Program-made: the position numbers and the translations under genes
DNA from: Nocardioides daejeonensis
Lineage (GTDB): Bacteria; Actinomycetota; Actinomycetes; Propionibacteriales; Nocardioidaceae
NCBI RefSeq assembly: GCF_003194585.1
Contig: NZ_QHKZ01000002.1
Location: 248,001-312,000, forward strand
DNA: 64,000 nucleotides
Direction of reading: 5' to 3'
The notes under the pieces: generated by a model
Told to the model about the DNA's origin: nothing
What the model saw: the letters and a program-made list of their open reading frames with translations, nothing else
Database searches by the model: none
In this document: one piece after another, positions 46,145-55,532 of the stretch
How positions within the stretch are numbered: the first letter of the stretch is position 1
Layout: every line of letters starts with the position of its first letter

Positions 46145-47671
46145 TCAGTCGACGACCGGGACCACTGGCGCCTTCCGTTCGTGGCTCGGCGCCTGGAAGA
46201 AGAGCACGGCGACCAGGCCCAGCAGCAGCACGGCGGCAGGCAGCAGCATCGATTGCGACATCGCCCGTGAGAAGCCGTCGTGCAGGAACTCCGGCAGCTG
46301 CTGGATCGGGCCGTCGCCCTGCGTCTTCACACCGGGTAGCTCCGCGGCCAGACGAGCCTGGATCAGCGCCGCGACACCCGCACTGCCGAGCACCGCGCCG
46401 ACCTGACGCGTCGTGTTGTAGACCCCCGCGCCCGCACCGGCGGAGGCCATCGGCAGGTTGCGGGTGGCGGTCACGCTGAGCGGCGCCCAGAGGAACGCGC
46501 TCGAGGCACCCAGCAACGCCATCGCAGCCAGGATCTCCCAGGTCGCCGAGTCCGGGGTCATCACCCGGCTGATCCACCACAGTGCGAACGCCATGCCGGC
46601 GAACCCGCCCAGGGTGAGGGGGCGGGGGTGCAGCTGGTCGACGAGCTTGCCCACGACGGGCGCCAGGGCCCCCGAGACCACCGCCATCGGCACCAGCAGC
46701 AGTGCGGACTCGGTCGGAGAGAGGCCGCGCACCGCCTGTGCCCAGAACATGAACGGCAACGCCATCGCGGTCACCGCGAAGGAGACCGTGCTGATGCCGA
46801 GGTTGGCGAGCGAGAAGTTGCGGTCCGAGAAGAGCGCCAGGGGCACGAGCGGCTCGCGGGGGTTGCGGCTCTGCCAGAAGAGGAAAGCCGCGATGACCAG
46901 GATGCCGCCGACGATCAGGCCGGGGACCGAGACGACGGCGGCGAGGAACCCACTCAGGTCGAGGCCGTCGAAGCGACCCCAGTCGTTCTTCTCCCCCTCC
47001 TGGATGCCGAAGGTGAGCAGGAAGAGGCCGACCGCGCTGAGCGCCACGCCCGGCAGGTCGAAGCTGTGGTTGTGAGTGACCAGCCTCGGCACCCAGCGGA
47101 AAGCCAGCACCCCGCCGAGGATCCCGACCGGCACGTTGATGATGAAGATCCACTCCCAGCCCGGGCCGTCGACCAGGACGCCGCCCAGGATCGGGCCGAC
47201 CAAGGTGGCCACACCGGCGGTCGCGCCCCACAGCGCCATTGCCTGCCCGCGACTGTGCGCAGGGAAGGTCCGGGTGATCACCGCCATCGTCTGGGGCGTC
47301 ATCAGCGAGGCACCGACCCCCTGGAAGATGCGCGCCAGGATCAGCTGGTCGACGGTGCCGGTCAGTCCGCACCACAGACTGGAGAGCGTGAAGATGGTCA
47401 ACCCCAGGAGGTAGACGTTCTTCGGACCGAACCGGTCACCGAGCCGACCGGTCACCGGCAGCGGGACGGCGTACGCCAGCAGATAGGCGCTGGTCACCCA
47501 GATCACCGAGTTCACGTCGGCGTCGAGCCCGTCCATGATCGCGGGCGTCGCCACCGAGACGATCGTGGAGTCGACGAGGATCATGAAGAAGCCGATCACC
47601 ATCGCCCACAGCGCGGGCCAGGGCTGGTAGCCGTCGGGCAGGTCGGTCTGGGGCTGCGCAGTCGAACTCAC
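46145..47671 (-). CDS. DHA2-family MFS drug exporter
   Basis: A 508-residue proton-driven exporter with 14 predicted helices, EmrB/QacA type. Motif A-like GRLGDRFGPKNVYLLGLTIF, motif C-like GPILGGVLVDGPGWEWIFIINVPVGI, and the opening IGFFMILVDSTIVSVATPAI are diagnostic. It starts at ATG 47671, 110 bp from the divergent tetR gene, with the TetR operator between. Convergent with ligA. Its substrate is probably a hydrophobic drug or dye. Confidence 0.9.
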   Translation of the reverse strand: MSSTAQPQTDLPDGYQPWPALWAMVIGFFMILVDSTIVSVATPAIMDGLDADVNSVIWVTSAYLLAYAVPLPVTGRLGDRFGPKNVYLLGLTIFTLSSLWCGLTGTVDQLILARIFQGVGASLMTPQTMAVITRTFPAHSRGQAMALWGATAGVATLVGPILGGVLVDGPGWEWIFIINVPVGILGGVLAFRWVPRLVTHNHSFDLPGVALSAVGLFLLTFGIQEGEKNDWGRFDGLDLSGFLAAVVSVPGLIVGGILVIAAFLFWQSRNPREPLVPLALFSDRNFSLANLGISTVSFAVTAMALPFMFWAQAVRGLSPTESALLLVPMAVVSGALAPVVGKLVDQLHPRPLTLGGFAGMAFALWWISRVMTPDSATWEILAAMALLGASSAFLWAPLSVTATRNLPMASAGAGAGVYNTTRQVGAVLGSAGVAALIQARLAAELPGVKTQGDGPIQQLPEFLHDGFSRAMSQSMLLPAAVLLLGLVAVLFFQAPSHERKAPVVPVVD

Positions 47672-47745
47672 GAGCGTTGAACCTACTCCCCACCTCCGAC
47701 ATTCCGTCTTTTGCGGATGCGCTCCGAGGAAGCTGGCGAGCGAAG

Positions 47746-47774
47746 TTGAATGAAACGAAACAGTTTCGTACCAT
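47746..47774 (+). promoter_or_regulatory. tetR promoter with operator ACGAAAC-A-GTTTCGT in its spacer
   Basis: TTGAAT (-35, 47746-47751), a 17-bp spacer, TACCAT (-10, 47769-47774) and then 7 nt to GTG 47782, a leaderless design. A perfect 7-bp palindrome with 1-nt centre (47755-47769) fills the spacer, so a bound dimer would block polymerase. GAAACGAAAC just before it extends the half-site pattern. It probably controls both flanking exporter genes. Confidence 0.72.
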
Positions 47775-47781
47775 CGAGTCC

Positions 47782-48357
47782 GTGACCGCCGAGCCGACCC
47801 GTCCCCGTGTCACCGGGGAGCGCGAGCGCGAGATCCTCGATGCCACGCTCAGCACCCTGCGGGAAGTGGGCTACGACCGGCTGACGATGGACGCCGTCGC
47901 CACCGCAGCCAGGGCCAGCAAGGCCACCTTGTATCGCCGGTGGGAGAACAAGGCCGCGCTCGTCCTGGACGCCCTGTTGCTCGACCGGCACGAGGAGCTC
48001 GAGCCCGAGGACACCGGCTCGCTGCGCACCGACCTCATCCGCTTCGGCTCTCGGGCCCTTACCGGACCCAAGCCCGTGGCCACGCTTGCTGCCGTGGTCA
48101 CCGCCGTCCAGTGCGACCCTGGGTTCGCCGCCGCCTTCCGCCAGCACTTTCTCGGCCCCAAGGTGCGTGCCATGCATCTCATCTACGACCGGGCCCGCGA
48201 ACGCGGCGAACTACGCGACGACGTGGATCTGCACGTGCTGGGCCCGGCCATGGCAGGGATCGTCCTGCACCGCACCTTCTTGATGGGTGAGACTCCGACC
48301 GAGGAGCTGATCACCCGGGTCGTCGACCAGATCATCGTGCCGGCCGCCTGCCGGTAA
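47782..48357 (+). CDS. TetR-family transcriptional regulator
   Basis: A 191-residue repressor. The N-terminal HTH (REILDATLSTLREVGYDRLTMDAVATAARASKATLYRRWENKAALVLDAL) is a clear TetR domain; the C-terminal ligand domain (SRALTGPKPVATLAAVVTAV ... FRQHFLGPKVRAMHLIYDRARERGE) resembles TetR_C for drug-efflux regulators. GTG 47782 gives the correct N-terminus and sits 7 nt after the -10. It is flanked by two DHA2 exporters and probably represses both, released by their substrates. Confidence 0.88.
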   Translation: MTAEPTRPRVTGEREREILDATLSTLREVGYDRLTMDAVATAARASKATLYRRWENKAALVLDALLLDRHEELEPEDTGSLRTDLIRFGSRALTGPKPVATLAAVVTAVQCDPGFAAAFRQHFLGPKVRAMHLIYDRARERGELRDDVDLHVLGPAMAGIVLHRTFLMGETPTEELITRVVDQIIVPAACR

Positions 48358-48389
48358 TCCCGAACCAGACCTTCGACAGCGAGTCCTCC

Positions 48390-49997
48390 ATGTCTGAATC
48401 CGTCCTGCCCCGCGACGAGCAAGCCCCCGCCCAGCGACACCTGGGCTGGGCCCTCGTGCTGATCTCCACCGCCCAGCTGATGGTGGTGCTCGACAGCACC
48501 ATCGCCAACATCGCCCTCCCCCACATCAAGACCGACCTGCACTTCAGCGACGCCAATCTCCAGTGGATCGTCACCGGCTACGCGCTCGCCTTCGGCGGAT
48601 TCCTGCTGTTGGGCGGCCGCCTGGGCGACCTCTACGGGAGGCGCCGGATCTTCATGACGGGCGTCACCGTCTTCGCCATCGCCTCGCTGCTCGGCGGCTT
48701 CGCCCAGAACGAGCTCATGCTGCTCGGCTCCCGCGGGCTCCAGGGTCTGGGCGCCGCCATGGCCAGTCCCGCTGCCTTGGCGCTCATCGCCACCACCTTC
48801 CCCGCCGGTCCGGCCCGCAGCCGAGCCTTCGCCGTGTACGCCGCGGTCTCGGGAGTCGGTGGCGCCGTCGGTCTGCTACTGGGCGGCTGGCTCACCGGCT
48901 CCGACCTCTCCGTCTTCGGCCACCACCTCTCCGGGTGGCGGCTGACCTTCCTCTTCAACGTGCCGATCGGCCTGGTCGCCGCGGCCATGGCCCCGCGCGT
49001 GCTGCCGGAGTCGGAGCGGCACACCGGTTGGCTCGACGTGCCGGGCGCCATCACCGCCACCCTCGGTCTGCTCTCCATCGTCTTCGGGCTCTCCCGCGCG
49101 GCCGAGGCGGACTACGGCTGGGACGCCCCCTCCACCTGGCTCTTCCTGGCTGTCGGTGTGGCTCTGCTGGTCGCCTTCCTGATGCTGGAGACGCGCCAGG
49201 AGCACCCACTGCTGCCGTTCCGGGTCTTCTCCAACCGGACCCGCGCCGCCAGCTTCGTCGCGATGATGTTCATGCCGGCCGCGATGTTCGCCACCTTCTA
49301 CTTCTTGAGCCTCTTCATCCAGGACGTCGTCGGCTACAGCCCGCTCAAGACCGGCTTCGCCTTCCTGCCGTTCCCGCTCGGCATGGTCATCGCCGCCACC
49401 GCATCCTCGAAGCTGATCGGCCGCGTCGACCCGCGGTTCCTGGCGGGCCCCGGCACCCTGGTGGCCGCGTTCGCCATGTTCATGTACTCACGGATCACCG
49501 TCGACGACAGCCCCGCTCACCTCGCCAAGGTGGCCCTGGACGGTGGCCACCTCGGCGCCGACACGATCAACTACTGGACCGACCTGCTGCCCTGGATCTT
49601 CCTGATGGCGCTGGGCATGGGCTTCACCTTCATCCCCCTCACTCTCACGGCGGTCCACCACCTGCGGCTCGAGGACACCGGCATCGGCTCCGGCGTGCTC
49701 AACACGATGCAGCAGGTCGGCGGTGCGATCGGCCTGGCGACGCTGGCGACCGTCTCTATCCATGCGGCGACCGACTGGTTCTCCGGTCTCAAGCCCGCGC
49801 CCCAGGGGCAGGATCCCGCGCTGATCCACCGGTTCCAAGAGGTGGCCGGACAGGCCGCGTTCACCCAGGGAGCGACCACCGCCTTCCTGGCCGGGTCGGT
49901 GCTGGTGCTGATCGCCTCCGCCGTCGTGTGGAGCACTCTCAACGTCAAGCACACCGAGCTCGCGACGGACGGCCCCGGCGCCGCCGCGCCGCACTGA
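48390..49997 (+). CDS. DHA2-family MFS drug exporter
   Basis: A 535-residue, 14-helix exporter of the EmrB/QacA type: LVLISTAQLMVVLDSTIANIALP, motif A GGRLGDLYGRRRIFMTGV, motif C AVSGVGGAVGLLLGGWLTGS. A large loop at ~130-160 (GSRGLQGLGAAMASPAALALIA) and the FNVPIGLVAAAMAPRVL segment are standard. It lies 32 nt after tetR on the same strand, so the two are likely cotranscribed. Its sequence differs from the partner exporter at 46145-47671, so these are not recent duplicates. Confidence 0.9.
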   Translation: MSESVLPRDEQAPAQRHLGWALVLISTAQLMVVLDSTIANIALPHIKTDLHFSDANLQWIVTGYALAFGGFLLLGGRLGDLYGRRRIFMTGVTVFAIASLLGGFAQNELMLLGSRGLQGLGAAMASPAALALIATTFPAGPARSRAFAVYAAVSGVGGAVGLLLGGWLTGSDLSVFGHHLSGWRLTFLFNVPIGLVAAAMAPRVLPESERHTGWLDVPGAITATLGLLSIVFGLSRAAEADYGWDAPSTWLFLAVGVALLVAFLMLETRQEHPLLPFRVFSNRTRAASFVAMMFMPAAMFATFYFLSLFIQDVVGYSPLKTGFAFLPFPLGMVIAATASSKLIGRVDPRFLAGPGTLVAAFAMFMYSRITVDDSPAHLAKVALDGGHLGADTINYWTDLLPWIFLMALGMGFTFIPLTLTAVHHLRLEDTGIGSGVLNTMQQVGGAIGLATLATVSIHAATDWFSGLKPAPQGQDPALIHRFQEVAGQAAFTQGATTAFLAGSVLVLIASAVVWSTLNVKHTELATDGPGAAAPH

Positions 49998-50016
49998 TCC
50001 CACCCGCTGCTCCCTG

Positions 50017-50047
50017 ACCGCCCGGCGTCACCTCGACGCCGGGCGGT
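50017..50047 (+). terminator. Terminator after the second exporter
   Basis: A perfect 13-bp stem (ACCGCCCGGCGTC at 50017-50029, complement at 50035-50047) with a 5-nt loop and a short CGTTCT tail. Confidence 0.8.
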
Positions 50048-50089
50048 CGTTCTCCCGGTGGAAGATCCACCACCTGGGGAGGGGAACCC

Positions 50090-51025
50090 ATGCGCCGTGT
50101 CCTGAGCACCTTGATCGGTGTCCTGGCCCTGCTGACAGCGACCGTCGGCAGCCCGGTGGCGTCGTACGCCGCGGAGGAGCTGCCGGTCAACTACAACTTC
50201 CTCGGTGGCGCCGTCGCCGGCGGCATGCAGCTGAACTCGCATGCTCCCGGCACCAACGACTGGGCGTGCAAGCCGACGAAGCGGCATCCCCGGCCGGTCG
50301 TGCTCGTGCACGGCACGCTCGGGAACCGGAGCACGAACTGGCAGGCGTACGGGCCGCTGCTGAAGAACCACGGCTACTGCGTCTTCGCACTCACCTACGG
50401 TGTCACAGCGAAGATCCCGGGCGTGGACCTCTTCGGTGGGCTGGGAGACATCCGCGGCAGCGCCGAGGAGCTCGCCGGCTTCGTCGACAAGGTGCTGCGC
50501 CGTACCGGGGCCAAGAAGGTCGACATCATCGGTCACTCGCAAGGCACCTACATGCCGCAGTACTGGGTGAAGTTCCTCGGCGGTCGCAAACTGGTGCGCA
50601 ACTACATCTCGCTCGCACCACTGTGGAAGGGCACGAAGGCCACCGACCTGCTGACCGCGGCGGCCGGCATCTTCGGCGCGGAAGGGTCCCTGCCCGTCTG
50701 CACGTCGTGCCCGCAGATGGGCTCCTCCTCGGCCTTCCTCAAGAGGCTGCGCAAGGGTGGCCTCGCGATCAAGGGCATCCGCTACACCAACATCATGTCG
50801 CGCTACGACGAGCTCGTGATCCCGTGGCACTCGGGCCGCGAACCAGGCATGAAGAACATCGTGCTGCAGGACGTCTGCAGGACCGACTACACCGAGCACT
50901 TCGAGATCGCCGCCGACCCGGTCGGCGCCCACCTCGCCCTCAACCGGCTCGATCCCAAGCACCCGGTCAAGGTGCCCTGCCCGGTCGTGCTGCCCTTCAC
51001 CGGACCGGTCGGCCCGCTGAACTGA
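50090..51025 (+). CDS. Secreted lipase/esterase of the alpha/beta-hydrolase (lipase class 2) type
   Basis: A 311-residue exported protein with a Sec signal (STLIGVLALLTATVGSPVASYA). The oxyanion motif is PVVLVHGTLGNRSTNW, the nucleophile is in DIIGHSQGTYMPQYWVKFLGG (GHSQG), the acid is probably Asp in TNIMSRYDELVIPW, and the His is in DYTEHFEIAADPVG. Several Cys (CKPTK, GYCVF, VCTSCPQ) could form disulfides. This matches Streptomyces/Nocardia lipases related to LipB. GGGGAGGGG precedes the ATG. Confidence 0.88.
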   Translation: MRRVLSTLIGVLALLTATVGSPVASYAAEELPVNYNFLGGAVAGGMQLNSHAPGTNDWACKPTKRHPRPVVLVHGTLGNRSTNWQAYGPLLKNHGYCVFALTYGVTAKIPGVDLFGGLGDIRGSAEELAGFVDKVLRRTGAKKVDIIGHSQGTYMPQYWVKFLGGRKLVRNYISLAPLWKGTKATDLLTAAAGIFGAEGSLPVCTSCPQMGSSSAFLKRLRKGGLAIKGIRYTNIMSRYDELVIPWHSGREPGMKNIVLQDVCRTDYTEHFEIAADPVGAHLALNRLDPKHPVKVPCPVVLPFTGPVGPLN

Positions 51026-51052
51026 CCAGCAGACGGGACTCGGCTTCGCCGG

Positions 51053-52072
51053 TCAGAAGGTGGCGGCGGCCTCGCGGCAGGCGGTGAGGCGGCGGCGTAC
51101 GTCCGCGTGGTCGGGAGCACCCGAGGTGTCGACGCTGCCGGCGAGACCACAGGCCGGGGTGAGCACGACCCGGTCGGTGGGCTCGAGGCCGATCATGTCG
51201 AACATGCGGGAGACCGTCTCCACGACCTGCTTGGTCGAGACCTGCCCCGACGTCGGCGCGGCGCCGAGCAGCACCCGATCACCCGCCTCCACGGCCTCCG
51301 CCAGCTCATCGAGCCCTGTGGCCGCGAGGCGCGCCAGGTCGACCGCGATCCCCGCGGCGCCTGCACGGCGGAGCAGGGCGATCGGGGCGTCGGCGGCACA
51401 GCAGTGCACGATCGGCTCTGCGCCCGCCGCACGGACCGCGGCACACACCCAGCCCAGGGCGTCGGACGCCTCGGGCAGGTCGATGGTGCGGTGACGCCCG
51501 TAGCCCGAGGCGGTCGGCACCCGACCGGCGAGCACCGCAGGCAGCGCTGGCTCGTCGAGCTGGAGCAGCAGCTCGGTGGCGCCGGGAAGACGCCGCCGGA
51601 GGTCGCGCACGTGCTCGATGAGCCCCTCGGCCAGGGACTGGGCCAGCTCCCGTCGGGCACCGTGATCGGCAAGCACCTTGTCGCCGCGAGGCAGCTCCAA
51701 GGTGGCCGCCAGGGTCCAGGGGCCGATGACCTGCGCCTTGAAGGGCCCTTGGTAGCCGTCGGTCAGCTCCTCGACGACGTCGAGGTCACGGCCGAGCAAC
51801 GACCGGGCGCGGCGCTCGTCCACGCCGGGCGCGTCGGTCAGCCGCCAGCCGGCCGGTTGCAGGTCGGTCGCGAGCCCGGCGAGCAGGGCGGCACCGCGGC
51901 CGGTCATCCCGGCTCCCGCGCCACGGCCGGGGAGCTCGGGCAGGTGTGGCAGGTCCGGCAGCTCGCCGAGAACGATCCGCGTGGCCTCGGTGAAGCTGCG
52001 GGCGTTCTCCTCCTCGGCAGCCAGCGGATCACCGCCCGGCATCGAACCGATGCCGGTCGCCGACAGCGTCAC
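51053..52072 (-). CDS. Core-MetE-like (cobalamin-independent methionine synthase fold) protein
   Basis: A 339-residue single-domain protein with the catalytic (C-terminal) barrel of MetE but not its N-terminal half. Zinc-ligand candidates are [13 protein letters not shown] and [27 protein letters not shown] holds the DEP motif. It may be a methyltransferase using a corrinoid or another methyl donor. GTG 52072 overlaps the mnmA stop. The pairing with mnmA and cysteine desulfurase is conserved in many actinobacteria, suggesting a role linked to sulfur or tRNA metabolism. Confidence 0.82.
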   Translation of the reverse strand: MTLSATGIGSMPGGDPLAAEEENARSFTEATRIVLGELPDLPHLPELPGRGAGAGMTGRGAALLAGLATDLQPAGWRLTDAPGVDERRARSLLGRDLDVVEELTDGYQGPFKAQVIGPWTLAATLELPRGDKVLADHGARRELAQSLAEGLIEHVRDLRRRLPGATELLLQLDEPALPAVLAGRVPTASGYGRHRTIDLPEASDALGWVCAAVRAAGAEPIVHCCAADAPIALLRRAGAAGIAVDLARLAATGLDELAEAVEAGDRVLLGAAPTSGQVSTKQVVETVSRMFDMIGLEPTDRVVLTPACGLAGSVDTSGAPDHADVRRRLTACREAAATF

Positions 52073-53172
52073 CGCAGCGCCTCGCTCCGGGCCGTCGCCG
52101 AGATCGTCGCCGAGCCCACGACGCGCGTCCCGTCGTAGATGACCGCGGCCTGCCCCGGTGCGATCCCCTCCGCCGGATCGACCAGCTCGATCTCGACGGT
52201 CTCGTCGATGACGCGGACGACGGCGCGGTGCTCCGCGCCGTGCGCACGCAGCTGGACGCTGCCCTCGAGCCGCTCCGGCACGGTTCCACACCAGCGAGCC
52301 TTGATGCCGCTGATCCGGTCGACGCGCAGCCGCTCCCGCGGGCCGACGGTCACGGTGCCGCTGACCGGCTCGATGTCGAGCACGAACCGCGGCTTGCCGT
52401 CCGCAGCGGGACGCCCGATCGCCAGCCCCCTGCGCTGGCCGATCGTGTACGCCGTCGTGCCGCCATGGCGGCCCAGCACCTCCCCGGTTGCCTGATCGAC
52501 GATGTCGCCTCCGTCGTTGGGCAGCCGGTCTCCCAGCTTCTCGCGCAGCCACCCGGCGTTGTCGCCGTCGGCGATGAAGCAGATGTCGTGGGAGTCGGGC
52601 TTGTGGGCGACCATCAGCCCCCGGCGCTCGGCCTCGGCACGCACCTGCTGCTTGTGAGAGTCGCCGAGCGGGAAGAGCGAGTGGGCCAGCTGGTCCTGGG
52701 TGAGCACCCCGAGCACGTAGGACTGGTCCTTGCCGGGGTCCTCCGCGCGATGCAGCTCGAACAGCCCGTCAGCGCCGGTGCGCAGCTTCGCGTAGTGGCC
52801 GGTCGCCACCGCGTCGAAGCCCAGGGCGAGAGCACGGTCCAAGACAGCGGCGAACTTGATCTTCTCGTTGCAGCGCAGGCAGGGATTGGGCGTGCGCCCC
52901 GCCGCGTACTCCGCCATGAAGTCCTCGACCACATCGTCGTGGAAGCGGTCGCTCATGTCCCAGACGTAGAAAGGAATGCCGATCACGTCGGCCGCCCGCC
53001 GGGCGTCGTTGCTGTCCTCGATCGTGCAGCAGCCGCGGGCACCGCTGCGGTAGGACTTCGGGTTGCGCGAGAGGGCGAGGTGGATTCCGGTCACCTCGTG
53101 GCCCGCCTCGGCCGCTCGAGCCGCAGCCACTGCCGAGTCGACGCCGCCCGACATCGCGGCGAGGACCTTCAC
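52069..53172 (-). CDS. mnmA: tRNA-specific 2-thiouridylase
   Basis: A 367-residue enzyme that makes 2-thiouridine at the wobble base of Lys/Glu/Gln tRNAs. It has the PP-loop [14 protein letters not shown] near the N-terminus, the catalytic cysteine pair in [14 protein letters not shown] and [12 protein letters not shown], and the C-terminal beta-barrel. Sulfur is delivered from a cysteine desulfurase, encoded immediately upstream with an overlap (GTG 53172 and TGA). GTG is chosen because it is the first codon of the conserved [13 protein letters not shown] block. Confidence 0.95.
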   Translation of the reverse strand: MKVLAAMSGGVDSAVAAARAAEAGHEVTGIHLALSRNPKSYRSGARGCCTIEDSNDARRAADVIGIPFYVWDMSDRFHDDVVEDFMAEYAAGRTPNPCLRCNEKIKFAAVLDRALALGFDAVATGHYAKLRTGADGLFELHRAEDPGKDQSYVLGVLTQDQLAHSLFPLGDSHKQQVRAEAERRGLMVAHKPDSHDICFIADGDNAGWLREKLGDRLPNDGGDIVDQATGEVLGRHGGTTAYTIGQRRGLAIGRPAADGKPRFVLDIEPVSGTVTVGPRERLRVDRISGIKARWCGTVPERLEGSVQLRAHGAEHRAVVRVIDETVEIELVDPAEGIAPGQAAVIYDGTRVVGSATISATARSEALR

Positions 53173-54359
53173 CGGAGCCCCCGCGGCTGCGCTGCGGCCC
53201 GGGCCCGCTCGACGGCCGGCCCGATCGCTGCCGCCAACCGCTCGACGTCGTGCGCGGTCGAGGTGTGCCCCAGCGTGAAGCGAAGCGAGCTGCGCGCCTC
53301 GGCCTCGGAGCATCCCATCGCCAGCAGCACGTGCGAGGCCTGCGGCACTCCGGCGTTGCAGGCCGAGCCGGTGGAGCACTCGATGCCCTGGGCGTCGAGG
53401 AGCATCAGCAGTGAGTCACCCTCGCAGCCGGGGAAACGCAGGTGGGCATGGCCCGGGAGCAGCTCGGCCGCCTGCCCACTCACCTGCACGTCGGGCACGG
53501 CCGCCAGGACGCGGCGTACCAGCTCCGTCCGAAGCTCGGCGAGGTGCGCTGCGCGCTTCTGCTGGTCGGCGACGGAGGCCTCCACCGCTCGGGCGAAGCC
53601 GGCGATGGCCGGAGCGTCGATCGTGCCGGAGCGCACATCGCGCTCCTGGCCGCCGCCGTGGACCAGCGGGACCACGGCGAGCTCCCGCCGGACGACGAGT
53701 GCGCCGACCCCGAAGGGACCGCCCACCTTGTGACCGGTGAGCGTCAGCGCATCGACCCCCGAGGCGGCGAACGCGACCGGCAGGATGCCGATCGCCTGCA
53801 CCGCGTCGGTGTGCACCGGAATGCCGTGGCGGTGGGCGATCTCGACGACCTCGGCGACCGGCTGCACAGTGCCGACCTCGTTGTTGGCCCACATCACCGA
53901 GGCCAGGCTCACCGAGTCGGGATCAGCCTCGATCGAGGCCTCGAAGGCGTCCAGGTCGAGGCGTCCGCTGGCATCGACGGGCAACAGCTCGACCGCGGCA
54001 CCGCGCTCCGCGAGCCAGTGCAGCGGGTCGAGCACGGCGTGGTGCTCGACCGCCGTCGTCAGGATCCGCGTGCGTACGGCGGCAGCGCCGTTGCGCGCCC
54101 AGTGCACGCCCTTCAGGGCGAGGTTGTCGGCCTCGGTGCCGCCGGAGGTGAAGACGACCTCGCCGGGGCGGCAGTCGAGAGACTGGGCGATCCGCTCCCG
54201 CGACTCCTCCACAACCCTCCGGGCGTCGCGGCCCGAGGCATGCAGCGATGAGGGATTGCCGACACGGCCGAGGAGGGCCGTCATCGTCTCGATGGCCTCC
54301 GGCAGCATCGGGGTGGTCGCGGCGTGGTCGAGGTACACCCGCTCAGGTGCGTCAGTCAT
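53169..54359 (-). CDS. Cysteine desulfurase (IscS-like)
   Basis: A 396-residue PLP enzyme that mobilises sulfur from cysteine. It shows [10 protein letters not shown], the LKGVHW...[12 protein letters not shown] active-site segment, [18 protein letters not shown] (PLP Lys) and the sulfur-relay Cys in [14 protein letters not shown]. Adjacent mnmA indicates a role in tRNA thiolation, with Fe-S or other use also possible. First gene of a three-gene overlapping unit (desulfurase-mnmA-coreMetE). Confidence 0.93.
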   Translation of the reverse strand: MTDAPERVYLDHAATTPMLPEAIETMTALLGRVGNPSSLHASGRDARRVVEESRERIAQSLDCRPGEVVFTSGGTEADNLALKGVHWARNGAAAVRTRILTTAVEHHAVLDPLHWLAERGAAVELLPVDASGRLDLDAFEASIEADPDSVSLASVMWANNEVGTVQPVAEVVEIAHRHGIPVHTDAVQAIGILPVAFAASGVDALTLTGHKVGGPFGVGALVVRRELAVVPLVHGGGQERDVRSGTIDAPAIAGFARAVEASVADQQKRAAHLAELRTELVRRVLAAVPDVQVSGQAAELLPGHAHLRFPGCEGDSLLMLLDAQGIECSTGSACNAGVPQASHVLLAMGCSEAEARSSLRFTLGHTSTAHDVERLAAAIGPAVERARAAAQPRGLR

Positions 54360-54407
54360 TGCGGATCAAGAGTACGAGATCGGCCATGATCCCTCCGTCG
54401 CGGTAGG

Positions 54408-55532
54408 TCACAGCACGACCAGGCCGTCGCGGTGGACGACCTCGCGCTCGTACTCCTCCCCCAGCTCGGCGCGCAGCACCGAGGACGACTTGCCCGCCAG
54501 CTGGGGAATCTCGTCGGCGTCGAAGTTCACCAGACCTCGGGCGACCGGGGTGCCGTCCGGACCGACCAGGTCGACCGGGTCACCGGCGCTGAAGTCGCCC
54601 GACGCCCCGAGGAGCCCGGCCGCGAGCAGCGAGGCGCGGCGCTCGACCACGGCACGCACCGCGCCCGCATCGAGCAGCAGCTGGCCCTTCGGCTCGGTGG
54701 CGTGCCTGAGCCACAGCATCCGGGTGGGCCTCTTGCGGCCGGTCGGGTGGAAGAGCGTGCCGATCGGCTCCCCGGCAAGCGCCGCGGCGGCGTTGGCCGC
54801 CGAGGTGAGCACGACGGGGATGCCCGCGCCGGTGGCGATCTGCGCCGCCTCGACCTTGGTCGCCATCCCGCCGGTGCCGACGCCCGCGGCGCCGGCCGAG
54901 CCGATGCTCACTCCCGCCAGGTCGGCCTGCCCACGTACCTCGCTCAGCAGCGAGGTCCCGGGTCGAGCGGGGTTGCCGTCGTAGAGCCCGTCCACGTCGG
55001 AGAGCAGCACCAGCAGGTCGGCGTGCACCAGGTGAGCGACAAGCGCGGCGAGCCTGTCGTTGTCGCCGAAGCGGATCTCCGAGGTGGCGACCGTGTCGTT
55101 CTCGTTGACGATCGGCAGCACGCCGTACTCCAGCAGCTTCGCGAAGGTCTGGTAGGCGTTGCGGTAGTTGGCCCGCCGGGTGACGTCGTCGACGGTCAGC
55201 AGCACCTGCCCGGTCGTCAGGCCGTGCCGGGCAAGCTCCTCGGTGTAGCGATGCACCAGCAACCCTTGGCCCACCGAGGCCGCCGCCTGCTGGCCGGCCA
55301 GACTGCGCGGGCGCCGGCGCAGGCCGAGCGGAGCCAGCCCGGCCGCGATCGCGCCTGAGGAGACGAGCACCACCTCGGCACCGCGCGCGCGGACGCCGGC
55401 GATCACGTCGACCAGCGTCGCCACCCGCTCGGGGTCGATCCCACCCGCCGCCGTGGTGAGCGAGGACGAGCCCACCTTGATGACGACACGCCGGGCGCCG
55501 AGGACCTCGGGGCGGCGTACGACGGAGCTCAT
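54408..55532 (-). CDS. proB: Glutamate 5-kinase
   Basis: A 374-residue enzyme phosphorylating glutamate in proline synthesis. It comprises an amino-acid-kinase domain ([25 protein letters not shown] ... [14 protein letters not shown] ... [23 protein letters not shown]) and a C-terminal PUA domain (from ~275: [21 protein letters not shown]). The ATG at 55532 overlaps the obgE stop by 4 bp. The partner proA is not in the window. Confidence 0.95.
   Translation of the reverse strand: MSSVVRRPEVLGARRVVIKVGSSSLTTAAGGIDPERVATLVDVIAGVRARGAEVVLVSSGAIAAGLAPLGLRRRPRSLAGQQAAASVGQGLLVHRYTEELARHGLTTGQVLLTVDDVTRRANYRNAYQTFAKLLEYGVLPIVNENDTVATSEIRFGDNDRLAALVAHLVHADLLVLLSDVDGLYDGNPARPGTSLLSEVRGQADLAGVSIGSAGAAGVGTGGMATKVEAAQIATGAGIPVVLTSAANAAAALAGEPIGTLFHPTGRKRPTRMLWLRHATEPKGQLLLDAGAVRAVVERRASLLAAGLLGASGDFSAGDPVDLVGPDGTPVARGLVNFDADEIPQLAGKSSSVLRAELGEEYEREVVHRDGLVVL

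Noticed and set aside
50999..51060. Terminator between the lipase and core-MetE-like genes
   Set aside because: Only a weak 6-bp CTGACC/GGTCAG pairing with a large loop is present; not strong enough to call.
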